Notes: generated by a model not told the origin, from the letters alone. Positions 25,086 to 34,317 are shown, counted from the stretch's first letter. The stretch is 63,792 nucleotides of DNA from Quisquiliibacterium sp036525975 (GCA_036525975.1 DATCZK010000184.1:1-63792); one strand, 5' to 3'. Numbers and translations: made by a program.

Positions 25086-25394
25086 ATGGACGGGCAACCA
25101 GACACTGCGGTGCATGGCCGGCGCGTGGCGCTCGCCTTCGCCGTGCTCGCACTCGCTGCCGGGGCGCTCGCGTCGCCGGCGCAAGCGCGCATGGACGAGT
25201 CCGACCGCCAGCGGCTGCGGCAGGATCTTCGCCAGCAGGATCGCGGTGGCGCCGGGCGCGGGGGCTGGTCGCGCCAGCCCGACGCGGCTGGCGAGCCGCG
25301 CGACGACAACCGGGAGCGCCCCCGGCTCACGCCCGAGGAACGCGAGCAGCTGCGCGAGCAGCTGCGCCAGCGCCAGCAGCGCGGGCGCCGCTGA
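25086..25394 (+). CDS. Small Arg/Gln-rich exported protein
   Basis: Product of 102 residues. A basic n-region (HGRR), a hydrophobic core (about residues 14-28) and AQA at 32-34 predict a cleaved signal peptide, leaving about 68 residues in the periplasm. The mature part is highly charged (Arg, Gln, Asp, Glu) and ends in a predicted helix with LTPEEREQLREQLRQ. That vaguely recalls the LTxxQ helices of CpxP/Spy-type periplasmic proteins, but I do not recognise a family. It is divergent from the two-component system and may be its target. No ribosome site precedes the ATG. Confidence 0.6.
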   Translation: MDGQPDTAVHGRRVALAFAVLALAAGALASPAQARMDESDRQRLRQDLRQQDRGGAGRGGWSRQPDAAGEPRDDNRERPRLTPEEREQLREQLRQRQQRGRR

Positions 25395-25427
25395 GGCGCG
25401 CCCTCGGCGGCGCCCGCGCGCGCTGCT

Positions 25428-25434
25428 CTAGAAT
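25428..25434 (+). promoter_or_regulatory. CTAGAAT -10-like box before tsaB
   Basis: TAGAAT at 25429-25434 lies seven bases before the tsaB ATG (25442), again implying a start at or near the start codon. No -35 match at 16-18 bp. Confidence 0.4.
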
Positions 25435-25441
25435 CCGCGTC

Positions 25442-26251
25442 ATGGCAACCGTCGATGCGCGGCAATCGCGTGCGCTGATCGCGATCGAGACCTCCACCGC
25501 CGTGGGCTCGGTCGCGCTCGCGCGCGAGCAGGGCGGGCGGCTCGTGTGCGAGGCGCTGGCAGAGGGCGGGCAGGAGCCTTCGCGGCGCGTGCTCGCGATG
25601 GTCGAGTCGCTGCTCGCGGGTGCGGGGCTGGCCGCGTCGTCGCTCGACGCGATCGCCTTCGACGCCGGCCCCGGGTCGTTCACGGGGATTCGGATCGGCG
25701 TGGGCGTTGCGCAGGGGATCGGTTTTGCCGTCTCGGTGCCGCTGATCGGGGTGAGTTCGCTCGAGATCCTCGCGACGGCCGCGCTGGCCGGTGCCGCCGC
25801 GCGAGCCGATCGCGCCTCACCGGCGCCGGCGCGGCTCGTGCTCGCGGCGATCGACGCGCGGATGGGGCAGGTGTACTGCGGCGTGTTTCGGCAGGCCGGC
25901 GCGCGCGCGCGCCTCGTCGACGCGATCGCGGTGTGCGATCCGCTCGAGGCCGTTGCGCGCTTCGAGCGCGCGTTGCAGGCCGGGGCTGGCGGCGCGCGCG
26001 CGCTTGCCGGCATTGCCGCGGGAGACGCCTTCACCGTGCACGCGCCGCTCGGCGAGTGGGTCGAGAGCGAGCCGCTCGAGCGTGCGACGGTCGGGGCGCC
26101 GGATGCCGCGACGCTCGCCCGCATCGCGATGGCGAAGCTGGGCGCGGGAGAGACCGTTGCAGCGAGCGACGCGGCGCCGATCTACGTTCGCGACAAGGTG
26201 GCGCTCGACGTTCGCGAGCAGCGCGCGCTGCGCGCCGGCGCGACCCGATGA
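25442..26251 (+). CDS. tsaB: tRNA threonylcarbamoyladenosine protein TsaB
   Basis: Product of 269 residues. TsaB partners with TsaD and TsaE to make t6A37 in tRNAs reading ANN codons. The ASKHA-fold N-terminus (LIAIETSTAVGSVAL) and the family motif FDAGPGSFTGIRIGVGVAQG are intact. It has extra residues around 120-130 compared with E. coli TsaB (231 residues). It overlaps rimI (ATGA), and the tsaB-rimI pair is common. No ribosome site is seen; the CTAGAAT box seven bases upstream suggests leaderless translation. Confidence 0.93.
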   Translation: MATVDARQSRALIAIETSTAVGSVALAREQGGRLVCEALAEGGQEPSRRVLAMVESLLAGAGLAASSLDAIAFDAGPGSFTGIRIGVGVAQGIGFAVSVPLIGVSSLEILATAALAGAAARADRASPAPARLVLAAIDARMGQVYCGVFRQAGARARLVDAIAVCDPLEAVARFERALQAGAGGARALAGIAAGDAFTVHAPLGEWVESEPLERATVGAPDAATLARIAMAKLGAGETVAASDAAPIYVRDKVALDVREQRALRAGATR

Positions 26252-26733
26252 GCGCGCAACCCAAGCCAACGGCGCCGCCCAACTGGCGCGCGCGCCCGAT
26301 GCAGCGCACCGACCTCGAGCAGGTGGTTCGGGTGGAGCGGGAGATCTACCCGTTCCCGTGGACGGCTGGCAACTTCGCCGACTCGCTCGACGCGCGCTAC
26401 GACGCGTGGATGTTCGAATTCCCGGACGCTCTGGCCGGCTATGCGATCGTGATGCGTGCGCCCGACGAGGCGCACCTGCTCAACCTGGGCGTGGCCGCGC
26501 CCTACCAGGGCCGCGGCCTGGGCCGGTCGCTGCTCGAGTGGCTCGCGGGCGACGCCGCGCGGCGCGGCGCGCGCGCGATGCTGCTCGAGGTGCGACCGTC
26601 GAACCTGCGCGCTCTTCGGCTGTACGAGACGGCCGGGTTCGAGCGCATCGGGCTGCGGCGCGCCTACTACCCTGCGCACGAGGGCAGCCGCGAGGATGCG
26701 CTGGTGCTCAAGCGGGTGCTCGGCGATGGATGA
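26248..26733 (+). CDS. rimI: Ribosomal protein S18 alanine N-acetyltransferase RimI
   Basis: Product of 161 residues. It is a GNAT enzyme that acetylates the N-terminal alanine of ribosomal protein S18. The acetyl-CoA loop is YQGRGLGRSLLEWL, preceded by LLNLGVAAP; MLLEVRPSNLRALRLYETAGF is the RimI signature. Start overlaps the tsaB stop (ATGA), and the end overlaps udg by eight bases. The first fifteen or so residues are Pro-rich and not conserved. Confidence 0.92.
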   Translation: MSAQPKPTAPPNWRARPMQRTDLEQVVRVEREIYPFPWTAGNFADSLDARYDAWMFEFPDALAGYAIVMRAPDEAHLLNLGVAAPYQGRGLGRSLLEWLAGDAARRGARAMLLEVRPSNLRALRLYETAGFERIGLRRAYYPAHEGSREDALVLKRVLGDG

Positions 26734-27388
26734 GCGGCGCGCGCGCGCCTGGGCCGCGCTCGAACTGGGCCCGGTGTGGCGCGAGCGCGCCGGCGGCCAC
26801 GAGGCTGGCGCGCCCGATCTCGAGAGCCTGCGCCAGGCGGTGGCGTCTTGCCGGGCGTGCGCGCTGTGCCAGACGCGGACCCAGACCGTGTTCGGGGTGG
26901 GGCCCGAGCAGGCGCGGTGGATGATCGTGGGCGAGGCGCCGGGCGCCGACGAGGACGCGCGCGGCGAGCCCTTCGTGGGGCAGGCCGGGAAGCTGCTCGA
27001 CGACATGCTCGCGGCGGCCGGGCGCAGCCGGGCGCGCGACGTCTACATCGCCAACGTGCTCAAGTGCCGCCCGCCGGGCAATCGCGACCCGCTCCCGGAA
27101 GAGGTGGCCAGCTGCGCGCCGATGCTGCGTCGCCAGGTCGAGCTCGTCGACCCGCGGGTGATCGTGGTGGTGGGAAGATTCGCCGCGCAGGCGCTGCTCG
27201 GCACCGACGCGAGCATTGCCAGCCTGCGCGCGAGGGTGCACGGCTATCGGCTGGCCGATCGGGTGGTGCCGGTGGTCGTGAGCTATCACCCGGCCTACCT
27301 TCTTCGCAACCCGCCCGAGAAAGCCAAGGCGTGGGCCGACCTGTGCCTGGCGAACGAGGTCGAGGCGGCCGAACTGGCCGGGCGCTGA
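26726..27388 (+). CDS. Family 4 uracil-DNA glycosylase
   Basis: Product of 220 residues. It removes uracil from DNA in base excision repair. Motif 1 is GEAPGADED, motif 2 contains SYHPAYLLR, and cysteines for the 4Fe-4S cluster lie in SCRACALC near the N-terminus and around VLKCRPPGN and VASCAP. About 30 variable N-terminal residues precede the domain. It is the third gene of the tsaB-rimI-udg operon and converges with lplT with only nine bases between stops. Confidence 0.92.
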   Translation: MDERRARAWAALELGPVWRERAGGHEAGAPDLESLRQAVASCRACALCQTRTQTVFGVGPEQARWMIVGEAPGADEDARGEPFVGQAGKLLDDMLAAAGRSRARDVYIANVLKCRPPGNRDPLPEEVASCAPMLRRQVELVDPRVIVVVGRFAAQALLGTDASIASLRARVHGYRLADRVVPVVVSYHPAYLLRNPPEKAKAWADLCLANEVEAAELAGR

Positions 27389-27397
27389 GGGCGGCGC

Positions 27398-28663
27398 TCA
27401 GTGCGCCGGCGACTCGCCGATCAGCGAGACCGAGTCGAACGCGCGCTGGTTGGCCTTGTGCCAGGCGATCACGAGGATCATCGTGATCGCGACGAAGGCG
27501 CCGAAGATGAAGATGATCCAGTAGATGTGCAGCCCCGCGCCGATCAGCAGCGAGTACAGGCCCAGCATCACGAGAATGTTCAGGTTCTCGTTGAAGTTCT
27601 GCACCGCGATCGAGTGGCCTGCGCTCATCAGCACGTGACCGCGGTGCTGCAGCAGCGCGTTCATCGGCACGACGAAGAAACCCGCCATTGCGCCGATCAG
27701 CACCAGGACCGGGTAAGCGGCGCCCGTGGAGCTCACCAGCGTCATCACCGGAACCAGCACGCCCATCGCCGCCCCCACCTTGAGCACGCGCAGCGAACCC
27801 TTGAGCGGAATGAGGCGGGCGGCGGCGATCGCGCCGATGGCGATCCCCAGCGCGACCACGCCCTGCAGGATCGCCGCCCTGCTCAGCGGCATGCCGAGCG
27901 CCACTTCGGCCCACTTCAGCACGATGAACTGCAGCGTGGCACCGGCGCCCCAGAACAGCGTCGTGACCGCGAGCGAGATCTGCCCCAGCTTGTCCTTCCA
28001 CAGCGTTGCGCAGCAGTGGGCGAACTCGGCCACGAGCCTGATCGGGTTGTGCGCCTGGTGCGGATAGCGCGCGCCGGTGTCGGGGATGCGCAGGTTGAAT
28101 GCGGCGGCCACGCCGTACACGCAGGCGATCACCAGGATCGCGGCCTCGGCCGGCGTGTCGATGCCGGTTTCGATCAACGGCAGGTCGAAGGCCAGCATCT
28201 TCGAGGCGAGCGCCGGGCTGATCAGCGCCCCGCCGAGCACGGTGCCCAGCACGATCGAGGCCACCGTCGTGCCCTCGATCCAGCCGTTGGCGGCCACCAG
28301 CCGCTCGGGCGGCAGCAGTTCGGTGAGGATGCCGTATTTCGCCGGCGAGTAGGCCGCGGCCCCGAAGCCCACCACCGCGTAGGCCAGCAGCGGATGCACG
28401 GTGAAGAACATCAGCGCGCAGCCGGCCACCTTGATGATGTTCGTCACGAACATCACGCGACCCTTGGGCATCGAATCGGCGAACGCGCCCACGAAGGGGG
28501 CCAGCGCCACGTACGAGATCGTGAAGAACAGCTTGAGCAGCGGCTTCATCCAGTCGGGCGCGTGCAATTCGATCAGCAGCGCGATCGCGGCGATCAGCAG
28601 CGCGTTGTCCGCGAGCGACGAGAAGAACTGCGCCGCCATGATCGTGTAAAAACCGCGTTTCAT
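27398..28663 (-). CDS. lplT: Lysophospholipid transporter LplT-like MFS protein
   Basis: Product of 421 residues with about twelve hydrophobic helices. The N-terminal FYTIMAAQFFSSLADNALLIAAI and SPAKYGILTELLPPERLVAANG match LplT, which flips lysophospholipids inward across the inner membrane for re-acylation. ATG at 28663 follows CAGGAG. In enterobacteria lplT is joined to aas, the acyltransferase; no such partner is here. It is divergent from alr. Confidence 0.88.
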   Translation of the reverse strand: MKRGFYTIMAAQFFSSLADNALLIAAIALLIELHAPDWMKPLLKLFFTISYVALAPFVGAFADSMPKGRVMFVTNIIKVAGCALMFFTVHPLLAYAVVGFGAAAYSPAKYGILTELLPPERLVAANGWIEGTTVASIVLGTVLGGALISPALASKMLAFDLPLIETGIDTPAEAAILVIACVYGVAAAFNLRIPDTGARYPHQAHNPIRLVAEFAHCCATLWKDKLGQISLAVTTLFWGAGATLQFIVLKWAEVALGMPLSRAAILQGVVALGIAIGAIAAARLIPLKGSLRVLKVGAAMGVLVPVMTLVSSTGAAYPVLVLIGAMAGFFVVPMNALLQHRGHVLMSAGHSIAVQNFNENLNILVMLGLYSLLIGAGLHIYWIIFIFGAFVAITMILVIAWHKANQRAFDSVSLIGESPAH

Positions 28664-28746
28664 CTGTCTCCTGCCCGCCCCCGCGCGCGGCCGACGGGTT
28701 ATACCACGAAGGGTGAAGGGCACCCGTGATTGTGCACCGCCAACGG

Positions 28747-28752
28747 TATAGT
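28747..28752 (+). promoter_or_regulatory. TATAGT -10-like box before alr
   Basis: TATAGT ends six bases before the alr ATG, so transcription would start at or next to the start codon. No matching -35 at normal spacing and no ribosome site. Confidence 0.4.
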
Positions 28753-28758
28753 TGCCGG

Positions 28759-29841
28759 ATGTCACGCCCCACGAAAGCCACGATCGACACCGCTGCGATG
28801 GCGCACAACCTCGCGCGCGCGCGCGAGCTCGCGTGCGGGGCGCGCGTCTGGGCCGTCGTGAAGGCCGACGCCTACGGCCACGGCCTGGAGAACGCGATCG
28901 CGGGTTTCGCCCGGGCCGACGGCCTCGCGCTCGTGGAGTTCGACCGCGCCGAGCGCCTGCGCGAACTGGGGTGGCGGCGGCCCATCCTGATGCTCGAGGG
29001 CGCCTTCGACGCGGGCGACGTCGCGCGCGCCGAGCGGCTCGATCTGGGCCTGGTCGTGCACAGCGCCGAGCAGTGCGCCTGGGTCGAGGCGCTCGGGCGC
29101 GAGCGCTGCCTCGACCTGTTCGCGAAGTTCAACAGCGGCATGAACCGGCTCGGCTTCGACGAGGCGGGCATGCGCGCCGCCCACGCCGCGCTCGGCGCGG
29201 CGCGCGCGACGCGCTCGATCACGCTCGTCACGCACTTCGCCAACGCGGACGTGGCCGGCGGCGCCGACGAGGCGCTCGCGCGCTTCGAGAGTGCGACGCG
29301 GGGCTTGGCCGGGGCGCGCTCGACCTGCAACTCGGCGGCGCTGATCGACGTGCCCCGAGCGCGGGGCGAGGCCTCGCGCGGCGATTCGGTGCGCCCGGGA
29401 ATCATGCTCTACGGCGCGACGCCGTTCGCCGGCCGCGCCGCGACTTCGCTCGGGCTGCGCGCGGCGATGACGCTCGAGTCGCGGCTGATCGGAATCCAGC
29501 GCCTGGGCCCCGGCGACGCGGTCGGCTACGGCTCGACCTTCGTGGCCGATCGCGCGATGAGGATCGGCGTGGTCGCCTGCGGGTACGCCGACGGCTACCC
29601 CAGGCACGCGCCCAGCGGCACCCCCGTGGCGGTCGACGGCGTGCGCACCCGCACGGTGGGGCGCGTCGCGATGGACATGCTCACCGTCGATCTCGAACCC
29701 GTGCCGCGCGCCGGGATCGGCTCGGCGGTGGAGCTGTGGGGCGAAACGGTGCCGATCGACGAGGTGGCGGCGCACGCCGGCACGATCGGTTACGAGCTGA
29801 TGTGCGCGCTCGCGCCGCGCGTCGCGCGCGCGGTACGCTGA
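28759..29841 (+). CDS. alr: Alanine racemase
   Basis: Product of 360 residues. It makes D-alanine for peptidoglycan. The PLP lysine is Lys35 in VWAVVKADAYGHG, and the second catalytic residue, a tyrosine, is in CGYADGYPRHAP. The C-terminal beta domain has GRVAMDMLTVDL. ATG at 28759 lies just after a TATAGT box. The stop overlaps the radA start (TGATG), and the alr-radA pair is common in betaproteobacteria. Confidence 0.95.
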   Translation: MSRPTKATIDTAAMAHNLARARELACGARVWAVVKADAYGHGLENAIAGFARADGLALVEFDRAERLRELGWRRPILMLEGAFDAGDVARAERLDLGLVVHSAEQCAWVEALGRERCLDLFAKFNSGMNRLGFDEAGMRAAHAALGAARATRSITLVTHFANADVAGGADEALARFESATRGLAGARSTCNSAALIDVPRARGEASRGDSVRPGIMLYGATPFAGRAATSLGLRAAMTLESRLIGIQRLGPGDAVGYGSTFVADRAMRIGVVACGYADGYPRHAPSGTPVAVDGVRTRTVGRVAMDMLTVDLEPVPRAGIGSAVELWGETVPIDEVAAHAGTIGYELMCALAPRVARAVR

Positions 29842-31205
29842 TGGCGCGCGCGAAAACCCGCTACGTCTGTTCGGAGTGCGGCGGAGCGAGCCCGAAGTGG
29901 CTCGGCCAGTGCCCGCAGTGCGAGGCCTGGAACACGCTCGTCGAGAGCCTCGAGCCCGACGCCGCGGCGGCGCGCAACCGCTTCGCCTCGCTCGCGCCCG
30001 CGCAGGCGATCCAGATCCTGGGCGAGGTTTCGGCCGACGACCTCGAGCGGGTGCCCACCGGGATCCCGGAGTTCGACCGGGTGCTGGGCGGGGGCCTGGT
30101 GGACGGATCGGTGGTGCTGATCGGCGGCGATCCGGGGATCGGCAAGTCGACGCTGCTGCTCCAGGCGCTGGCGAATCTGTCGGCCGGCCACGAGGTGCTG
30201 TACGTGAGCGGCGAGGAATCGGCCGCGCAGATCGCGCTGCGCGCGCGGCGGCTCGAGCTCGACGCGCGGCGCCTGCCGATGCTGGCCGAGATCTCGCTCG
30301 AGCGCATCCTCGCCGCGATCGAGGCGCGCAGGCCGCGGGTGGCCGTGATCGACTCGATCCAGACGCTGTATTCGGAGCAGCTGCAGTCGGCGCCGGGATC
30401 GGTGGCGCAGGTGCGCGAGTGCGCCGCGCAGCTCACGCGCCTGTCCAAGCAGCTGGGCGTGGCCGTGGTGATGATCGGGCACGTGACGAAGGAGGGCACG
30501 CTGGCGGGGCCGCGCGTGCTCGAGCACATCGTCGACGCGGTGCTGTACTTCGAGGGCGACACGCACTCGGCGTACCGGCTGGTGCGCGCGTTCAAGAACC
30601 GCTTCGGCGCGGTGAACGAGCTCGGCGTGTTCGCGATGACCGAGGGCGGGCTGCGCGGCGTGTCGAACCCCTCCGCGCTCTTTCTGTCGCGCCACGCGCA
30701 GCCGGTGGCCGGCGCCTGCGTGCTCGTCACGCAGGAGGGGACGCGTCCGCTGCTGGTGGAGATCCAGGCGCTGGTCGACAGCGCGCACGTTCCGAACCCG
30801 CGCAGGCTCTCGGTGGGGCTCGAACACAACCGGCTCGCGATGCTGCTCGCGGTGCTCCACCGCCACGCCGGAATCGCGCTGTTCGACCACGACGTGTTCA
30901 TCAACGCCGTGGGCGGCGTGCGCATCGGCGAGCCCGCGGCGGACCTGGCCGTGATGCTGGCCGTGGTGTCGTCGCTGCGAGGCCGGGCGCTGCCGGCGGG
31001 GCTCGCGGTGTTCGGCGAAGTGGGGCTGGCCGGAGAGGTGAGGCCGGCGCCGCGCGGGCAGGAGCGGCTGCGCGAAGCGGCCAAGCTGGGCTTCTCGCGC
31101 GTGCTGATTCCGCGCGAGAACGCCCCCAAGCGCCCGATCGAAGGCCTCGAGACGGTGAGCCTCGACCGCGTCGACGAAGCGCTACGCGCCGCCTGGAGCG
31201 ACTGA
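29841..31205 (+). CDS. radA: DNA repair protein RadA
   Basis: Product of 454 residues. RadA is a hexameric helicase-like ATPase that helps branch migration in recombination. A C4 zinc finger (Cys10, 13, 24, 27), Walker A (GGDPGIGKSTLL), the RadA motif KNRFG and a C-terminal Lon-protease-like domain are all in the expected order. It is coupled to alr upstream. The last 24 bases overlap the end of hpnE on the other strand. Confidence 0.96.
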   Translation: MARAKTRYVCSECGGASPKWLGQCPQCEAWNTLVESLEPDAAAARNRFASLAPAQAIQILGEVSADDLERVPTGIPEFDRVLGGGLVDGSVVLIGGDPGIGKSTLLLQALANLSAGHEVLYVSGEESAAQIALRARRLELDARRLPMLAEISLERILAAIEARRPRVAVIDSIQTLYSEQLQSAPGSVAQVRECAAQLTRLSKQLGVAVVMIGHVTKEGTLAGPRVLEHIVDAVLYFEGDTHSAYRLVRAFKNRFGAVNELGVFAMTEGGLRGVSNPSALFLSRHAQPVAGACVLVTQEGTRPLLVEIQALVDSAHVPNPRRLSVGLEHNRLAMLLAVLHRHAGIALFDHDVFINAVGGVRIGEPAADLAVMLAVVSSLRGRALPAGLAVFGEVGLAGEVRPAPRGQERLREAAKLGFSRVLIPRENAPKRPIEGLETVSLDRVDEALRAAWSD

Positions 31206-32561
31206 GGGCCGCGCCGGGCGCAGGTGGCGCAGCACCACGCGCGCCGCCTCCACGCCGGATCGAACCGCGGCCTCGAGCGTGGCCGGATACTCCGGGTATG
31301 CGAAGTCGCCGGCGAGCGCGAACCCCGGCGCCCCCAGCGAATCGGGGCGCAGCCGCGGGCGCTCGGGCGTGCACCGGAAGGTGGCGCGCTTGTCCACCAC
31401 GGTGCGCGCGTCGGCCGGCTCGGGCGTGTCGAGTTGCGTGCGCACCTGGCGCGCGATGCCCCGCGCCAGGCGGGCGGGGTCGATCGCATCGAGGCGCCCG
31501 CGCGCGCTCACCACGACCGCGGCCACGCGCAGCCCGTTGCGCTCGCCGCGATCGAACAGCCACTGTCCCCAGCATTCGTCGCCGGCGGTCTCGTCGAGCA
31601 TGACCCAGCGCGGCAACGACAGCGGCGCGCGCGCCGGCCAGGCCAGATAGACGGTGGCGATGCTGTCGTAGCGAAAGCCCTGCAGCGCGTCGATCGTCCG
31701 GCGCTGCGCCGCGGTTGCACGGCTCGCCTCGCCCTCGATCAGGCGCGCGGCGGCGTAGGGCGGCAGCGCGAGGACGAGCGCGCCGGCGGCGAACTCGCCG
31801 CGGGTCGTGTCGAGCCGCCAGCCGCCCGCGTCGGGGCGAACGGCGCGAACGGTGGTTCGAAGGTGCAGCGTCGCGCCGTTGGCGTGCAGCCAGCGCTCGG
31901 CCGGGGCCGGCAGCAGCTGCGTGAGGTCGGGGTCGGCGAGCACGAAATCGCATGCCGCCGCCGACGCGCCCAGCGAGTCGCGCAGGACGTTGGCGAAGGT
32001 CTGCGCGCAGGCGTGTTCGGCGCCGGTGTTCAGCGCCGCGACCACGAGCGGGTTCCAGAGGCGCGCGCGCAACGACGCGGGCTGGCCCGTGCGCGCGAGC
32101 AGCGCGGCCACCGTCTCGCCCGCCGGCACCCGCCATTGCCTGCGCCGCAGGCCCGCGAGCAGGGCCACGAGCGCGGCCCGCTCGCGCAGCCCGAGACCGC
32201 GCGCCGCGAGCAGCGCGCCCGCGAGGTGCAGCGGGGCCGGCAGCCGCCAGGGAACCAGCGACAGGCCGTCGACCGACTCGAGCCGGAGGCGGGCGCGCTG
32301 CATCGCCGGCGGCTGCGCGCCGTTCACCGTGGCGATCAGTCGCAGGCACTCGCGATAGGCGCCCAGCAGCAGGTGCTGGCCGTTGTCGACCGTGATCTCG
32401 GTGCCGGCGAGGGACAGGCGCACCGCGCGCGCGCGCCCGCCGAGCGCCGGCGCGGCCTCGAACAGGGCCGGCGAACAACCGCCCAGCGCCAGTTCGACCG
32501 CGGCGGCGATGCCCGACCAGCCGCCGCCGACGACGGCGACCTGCGCGAACGGGCCCGGCAT
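31182..32561 (-). CDS. hpnE: Hydroxysqualene reductase HpnE
   Basis: Product of 459 residues, an FAD-dependent enzyme that turns hydroxysqualene into squalene for hopanoids. The FAD dinucleotide motif is VAVVGGGWSGIAAAVELA, followed by GGRARAV. TVDNGQHLLLGAY and the C-terminal FALAGDFAYPEYPATLEAAVRSG are typical of the family. ATG at 32561 is eleven bases after hpnD. Third gene of hpnC-hpnD-hpnE; its end overlaps radA. Confidence 0.94.
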   Translation of the reverse strand: MPGPFAQVAVVGGGWSGIAAAVELALGGCSPALFEAAPALGGRARAVRLSLAGTEITVDNGQHLLLGAYRECLRLIATVNGAQPPAMQRARLRLESVDGLSLVPWRLPAPLHLAGALLAARGLGLRERAALVALLAGLRRRQWRVPAGETVAALLARTGQPASLRARLWNPLVVAALNTGAEHACAQTFANVLRDSLGASAAACDFVLADPDLTQLLPAPAERWLHANGATLHLRTTVRAVRPDAGGWRLDTTRGEFAAGALVLALPPYAAARLIEGEASRATAAQRRTIDALQGFRYDSIATVYLAWPARAPLSLPRWVMLDETAGDECWGQWLFDRGERNGLRVAAVVVSARGRLDAIDPARLARGIARQVRTQLDTPEPADARTVVDKRATFRCTPERPRLRPDSLGAPGFALAGDFAYPEYPATLEAAVRSGVEAARVVLRHLRPARPSVAPGGA

Positions 32562-32572
32562 CGTCGGCCCGG

Positions 32573-33427
32573 CTAGGCCCTGATCGGCGGAACCCGCCCG
32601 CGCGTCCAGGTGCGCCAGGCGATCCACAGCTTGCGCACCGGCGTGAGCGCCACGCGCTGGCGAAGCACCCGAAAGCCGTCGTCCTCGATCTCGTCGAGCA
32701 GCGTGGCGTAGATCGCCGCCATGATCAGCCCCGGGCGCTGCGCCCGGCGCTCGGGCGCGGGCAGCGCGTCGAGGGCCTCGCGATACAAGCCCCGCGCGCG
32801 CGCGGCCTGGAAACGCATCATCGCCACGAATCCCCCGCTCGCGTCGAGCTTGAGGATCTGGTGCGCCGGAACGTCGAAGCGCTGCAGGTCCTCGAGCGGA
32901 AGGTAGATGCGACCGCGACGGGCGTCCTCGCCCACGTCGCGGATGATGTTGGTGAGCTGCAGCGCGAGCCCCAGCCGCTCGGCGTAGCGCGCGCAATCCT
33001 GGCGCCCCTGCGAGAAGATTCCCGCGGACAGCGTGCCGACCACTCCGGCCACGCGATGGCAGTAAAGGCGCAGGCCCTCGAAGTCGAGGTAGCGATCCTG
33101 CTCCAGGTCCATCTGCATGCCGTCGACGATCTCGTTCAACCGCGCCGCGTCGATCGCGAATGCGCTCAGGTGCGGCGCCAGCGCGCGGGTGACCGGATGC
33201 TGGGGCGAACCGTCGAACAGGCGCGCGATTTCGGTTCTCCACCAGGCGAGCTTCGTGCGCGCGAGCGCCGGGTCGGCGCACTGGTCGACCACGTCGTCCA
33301 CCTCGCGACAGAAGGCGTAGAGCGCTGTGATCGCGCGCCTCTGCGGCGCCGGCAGGAACAGGAAGCTGTAGTAGAAGCTCGAGCCGCTGTGCGCAGCCTT
33401 GTCCTGGCAGTACTCGTCGGGGGTCAT
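32573..33427 (-). CDS. hpnD: Presqualene diphosphate synthase HpnD
   Basis: Product of 284 residues of the squalene/phytoene synthase family. It condenses two farnesyl diphosphates to presqualene diphosphate. Two Asp-rich motifs bind Mg-diphosphate: REVDDVVDQC and NIIRDVGEDARRGR. ATG at 33427 overlaps the hpnC stop (ATGA). The order C-D-E matches known hopanoid loci. Confidence 0.95.
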   Translation of the reverse strand: MTPDEYCQDKAAHSGSSFYYSFLFLPAPQRRAITALYAFCREVDDVVDQCADPALARTKLAWWRTEIARLFDGSPQHPVTRALAPHLSAFAIDAARLNEIVDGMQMDLEQDRYLDFEGLRLYCHRVAGVVGTLSAGIFSQGRQDCARYAERLGLALQLTNIIRDVGEDARRGRIYLPLEDLQRFDVPAHQILKLDASGGFVAMMRFQAARARGLYREALDALPAPERRAQRPGLIMAAIYATLLDEIEDDGFRVLRQRVALTPVRKLWIAWRTWTRGRVPPIRA

Positions 33428-34317
33428 CGGGCAACCGGGATCGAAAGCGTCAGGCGCACGAGGGCGGCGGCGTCGCGCCAGCCGAGCTTCGGGCGGCGAG
33501 CGAGGGGATCGTAGCCGTTCGCGGCGAGTTGTTCCAGTATCCGTGCGCCGCCCGCGAGCGTTGCGCGCAGCTCCCACGCCAGGCGCGCGGGCACCTGCGC
33601 GATCAGCGGCGCCCCGGCGTGGAGCAAGGCGCGGCAACGCCGCGCCTGCGACGCGATCACGGCGCGAAGCGCCTCGGGAGACCGGCCTGCGGCAACGGCC
33701 GCCCCCACCGCGCGCGCGTCCAGGCCCGCCGCTGCGAGTTCGTCCAGCGGCAGGTAGAGCCGCCCGCGCGACCAGTCGGTGCCCAGGTCCTGCAGGAAGT
33801 TGATCAGCTGCAGCGCCGTGCAGATCGAGTCGGCCAGCGGCACGGTCCGCGGAGCGTGCGCGCCGAACAGGGCCAGCACCAGGTGCCCGACCGGATCGGC
33901 CGATCGCGCGCAGTAGTCGCGCAGCGCCGCGAAGTCGGCGTAGCGTTTCGTGACCACGTCCTGCGAGAAAGCCGACAGCAGCGCGGTGAACTCGGCCACC
34001 GGCAGCGCGTGCGCGGCCAGGTGCGGGCGCAGCCGGTCGACCTCGGGGTGCTCGGCGTGCCCGAGCAGCGCGCTGCGAAGCTGCGCGAGCTCGGCGAGCC
34101 GCGCTTGGGGCGCCGCCTCGCCCTCGTCGGCGACGTCGTCGGCGTAGCGGGCGAAACGGTAGATCGCGAGCACGGCCGGGCGCAGCGCCCGCGGGACGAG
34201 GATCGACGCCACCGGGAAGTTCTCGTAGTGATCGGTGCCGCTCGCGTGGCGGGCGGCGCGCCAGGGCGCTCCCCCCGGTGCGGCGGGTGGGGGTGGCGGA
34301 TTCGCGTGCGGCTTCAT
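33424..34317 (-). CDS. hpnC: Hydroxysqualene synthase HpnC
   Basis: Product of 297 residues, a second squalene/phytoene synthase-fold protein, which converts presqualene diphosphate to hydroxysqualene. The motifs RYADDVADEGE and LINFLQDLGTDWSRGR are present. A Pro-rich N-terminus (about residues 5-16) precedes the domain. First gene of the squalene operon, with about 190 bp to the tRNA-Leu gene on the other strand. No squalene-hopene cyclase (hpnF) is in the window. Confidence 0.94.
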   Translation of the reverse strand: MKPHANPPPPPAAPGGAPWRAARHASGTDHYENFPVASILVPRALRPAVLAIYRFARYADDVADEGEAAPQARLAELAQLRSALLGHAEHPEVDRLRPHLAAHALPVAEFTALLSAFSQDVVTKRYADFAALRDYCARSADPVGHLVLALFGAHAPRTVPLADSICTALQLINFLQDLGTDWSRGRLYLPLDELAAAGLDARAVGAAVAAGRSPEALRAVIASQARRCRALLHAGAPLIAQVPARLAWELRATLAGGARILEQLAANGYDPLARRPKLGWRDAAALVRLTLSIPVAR

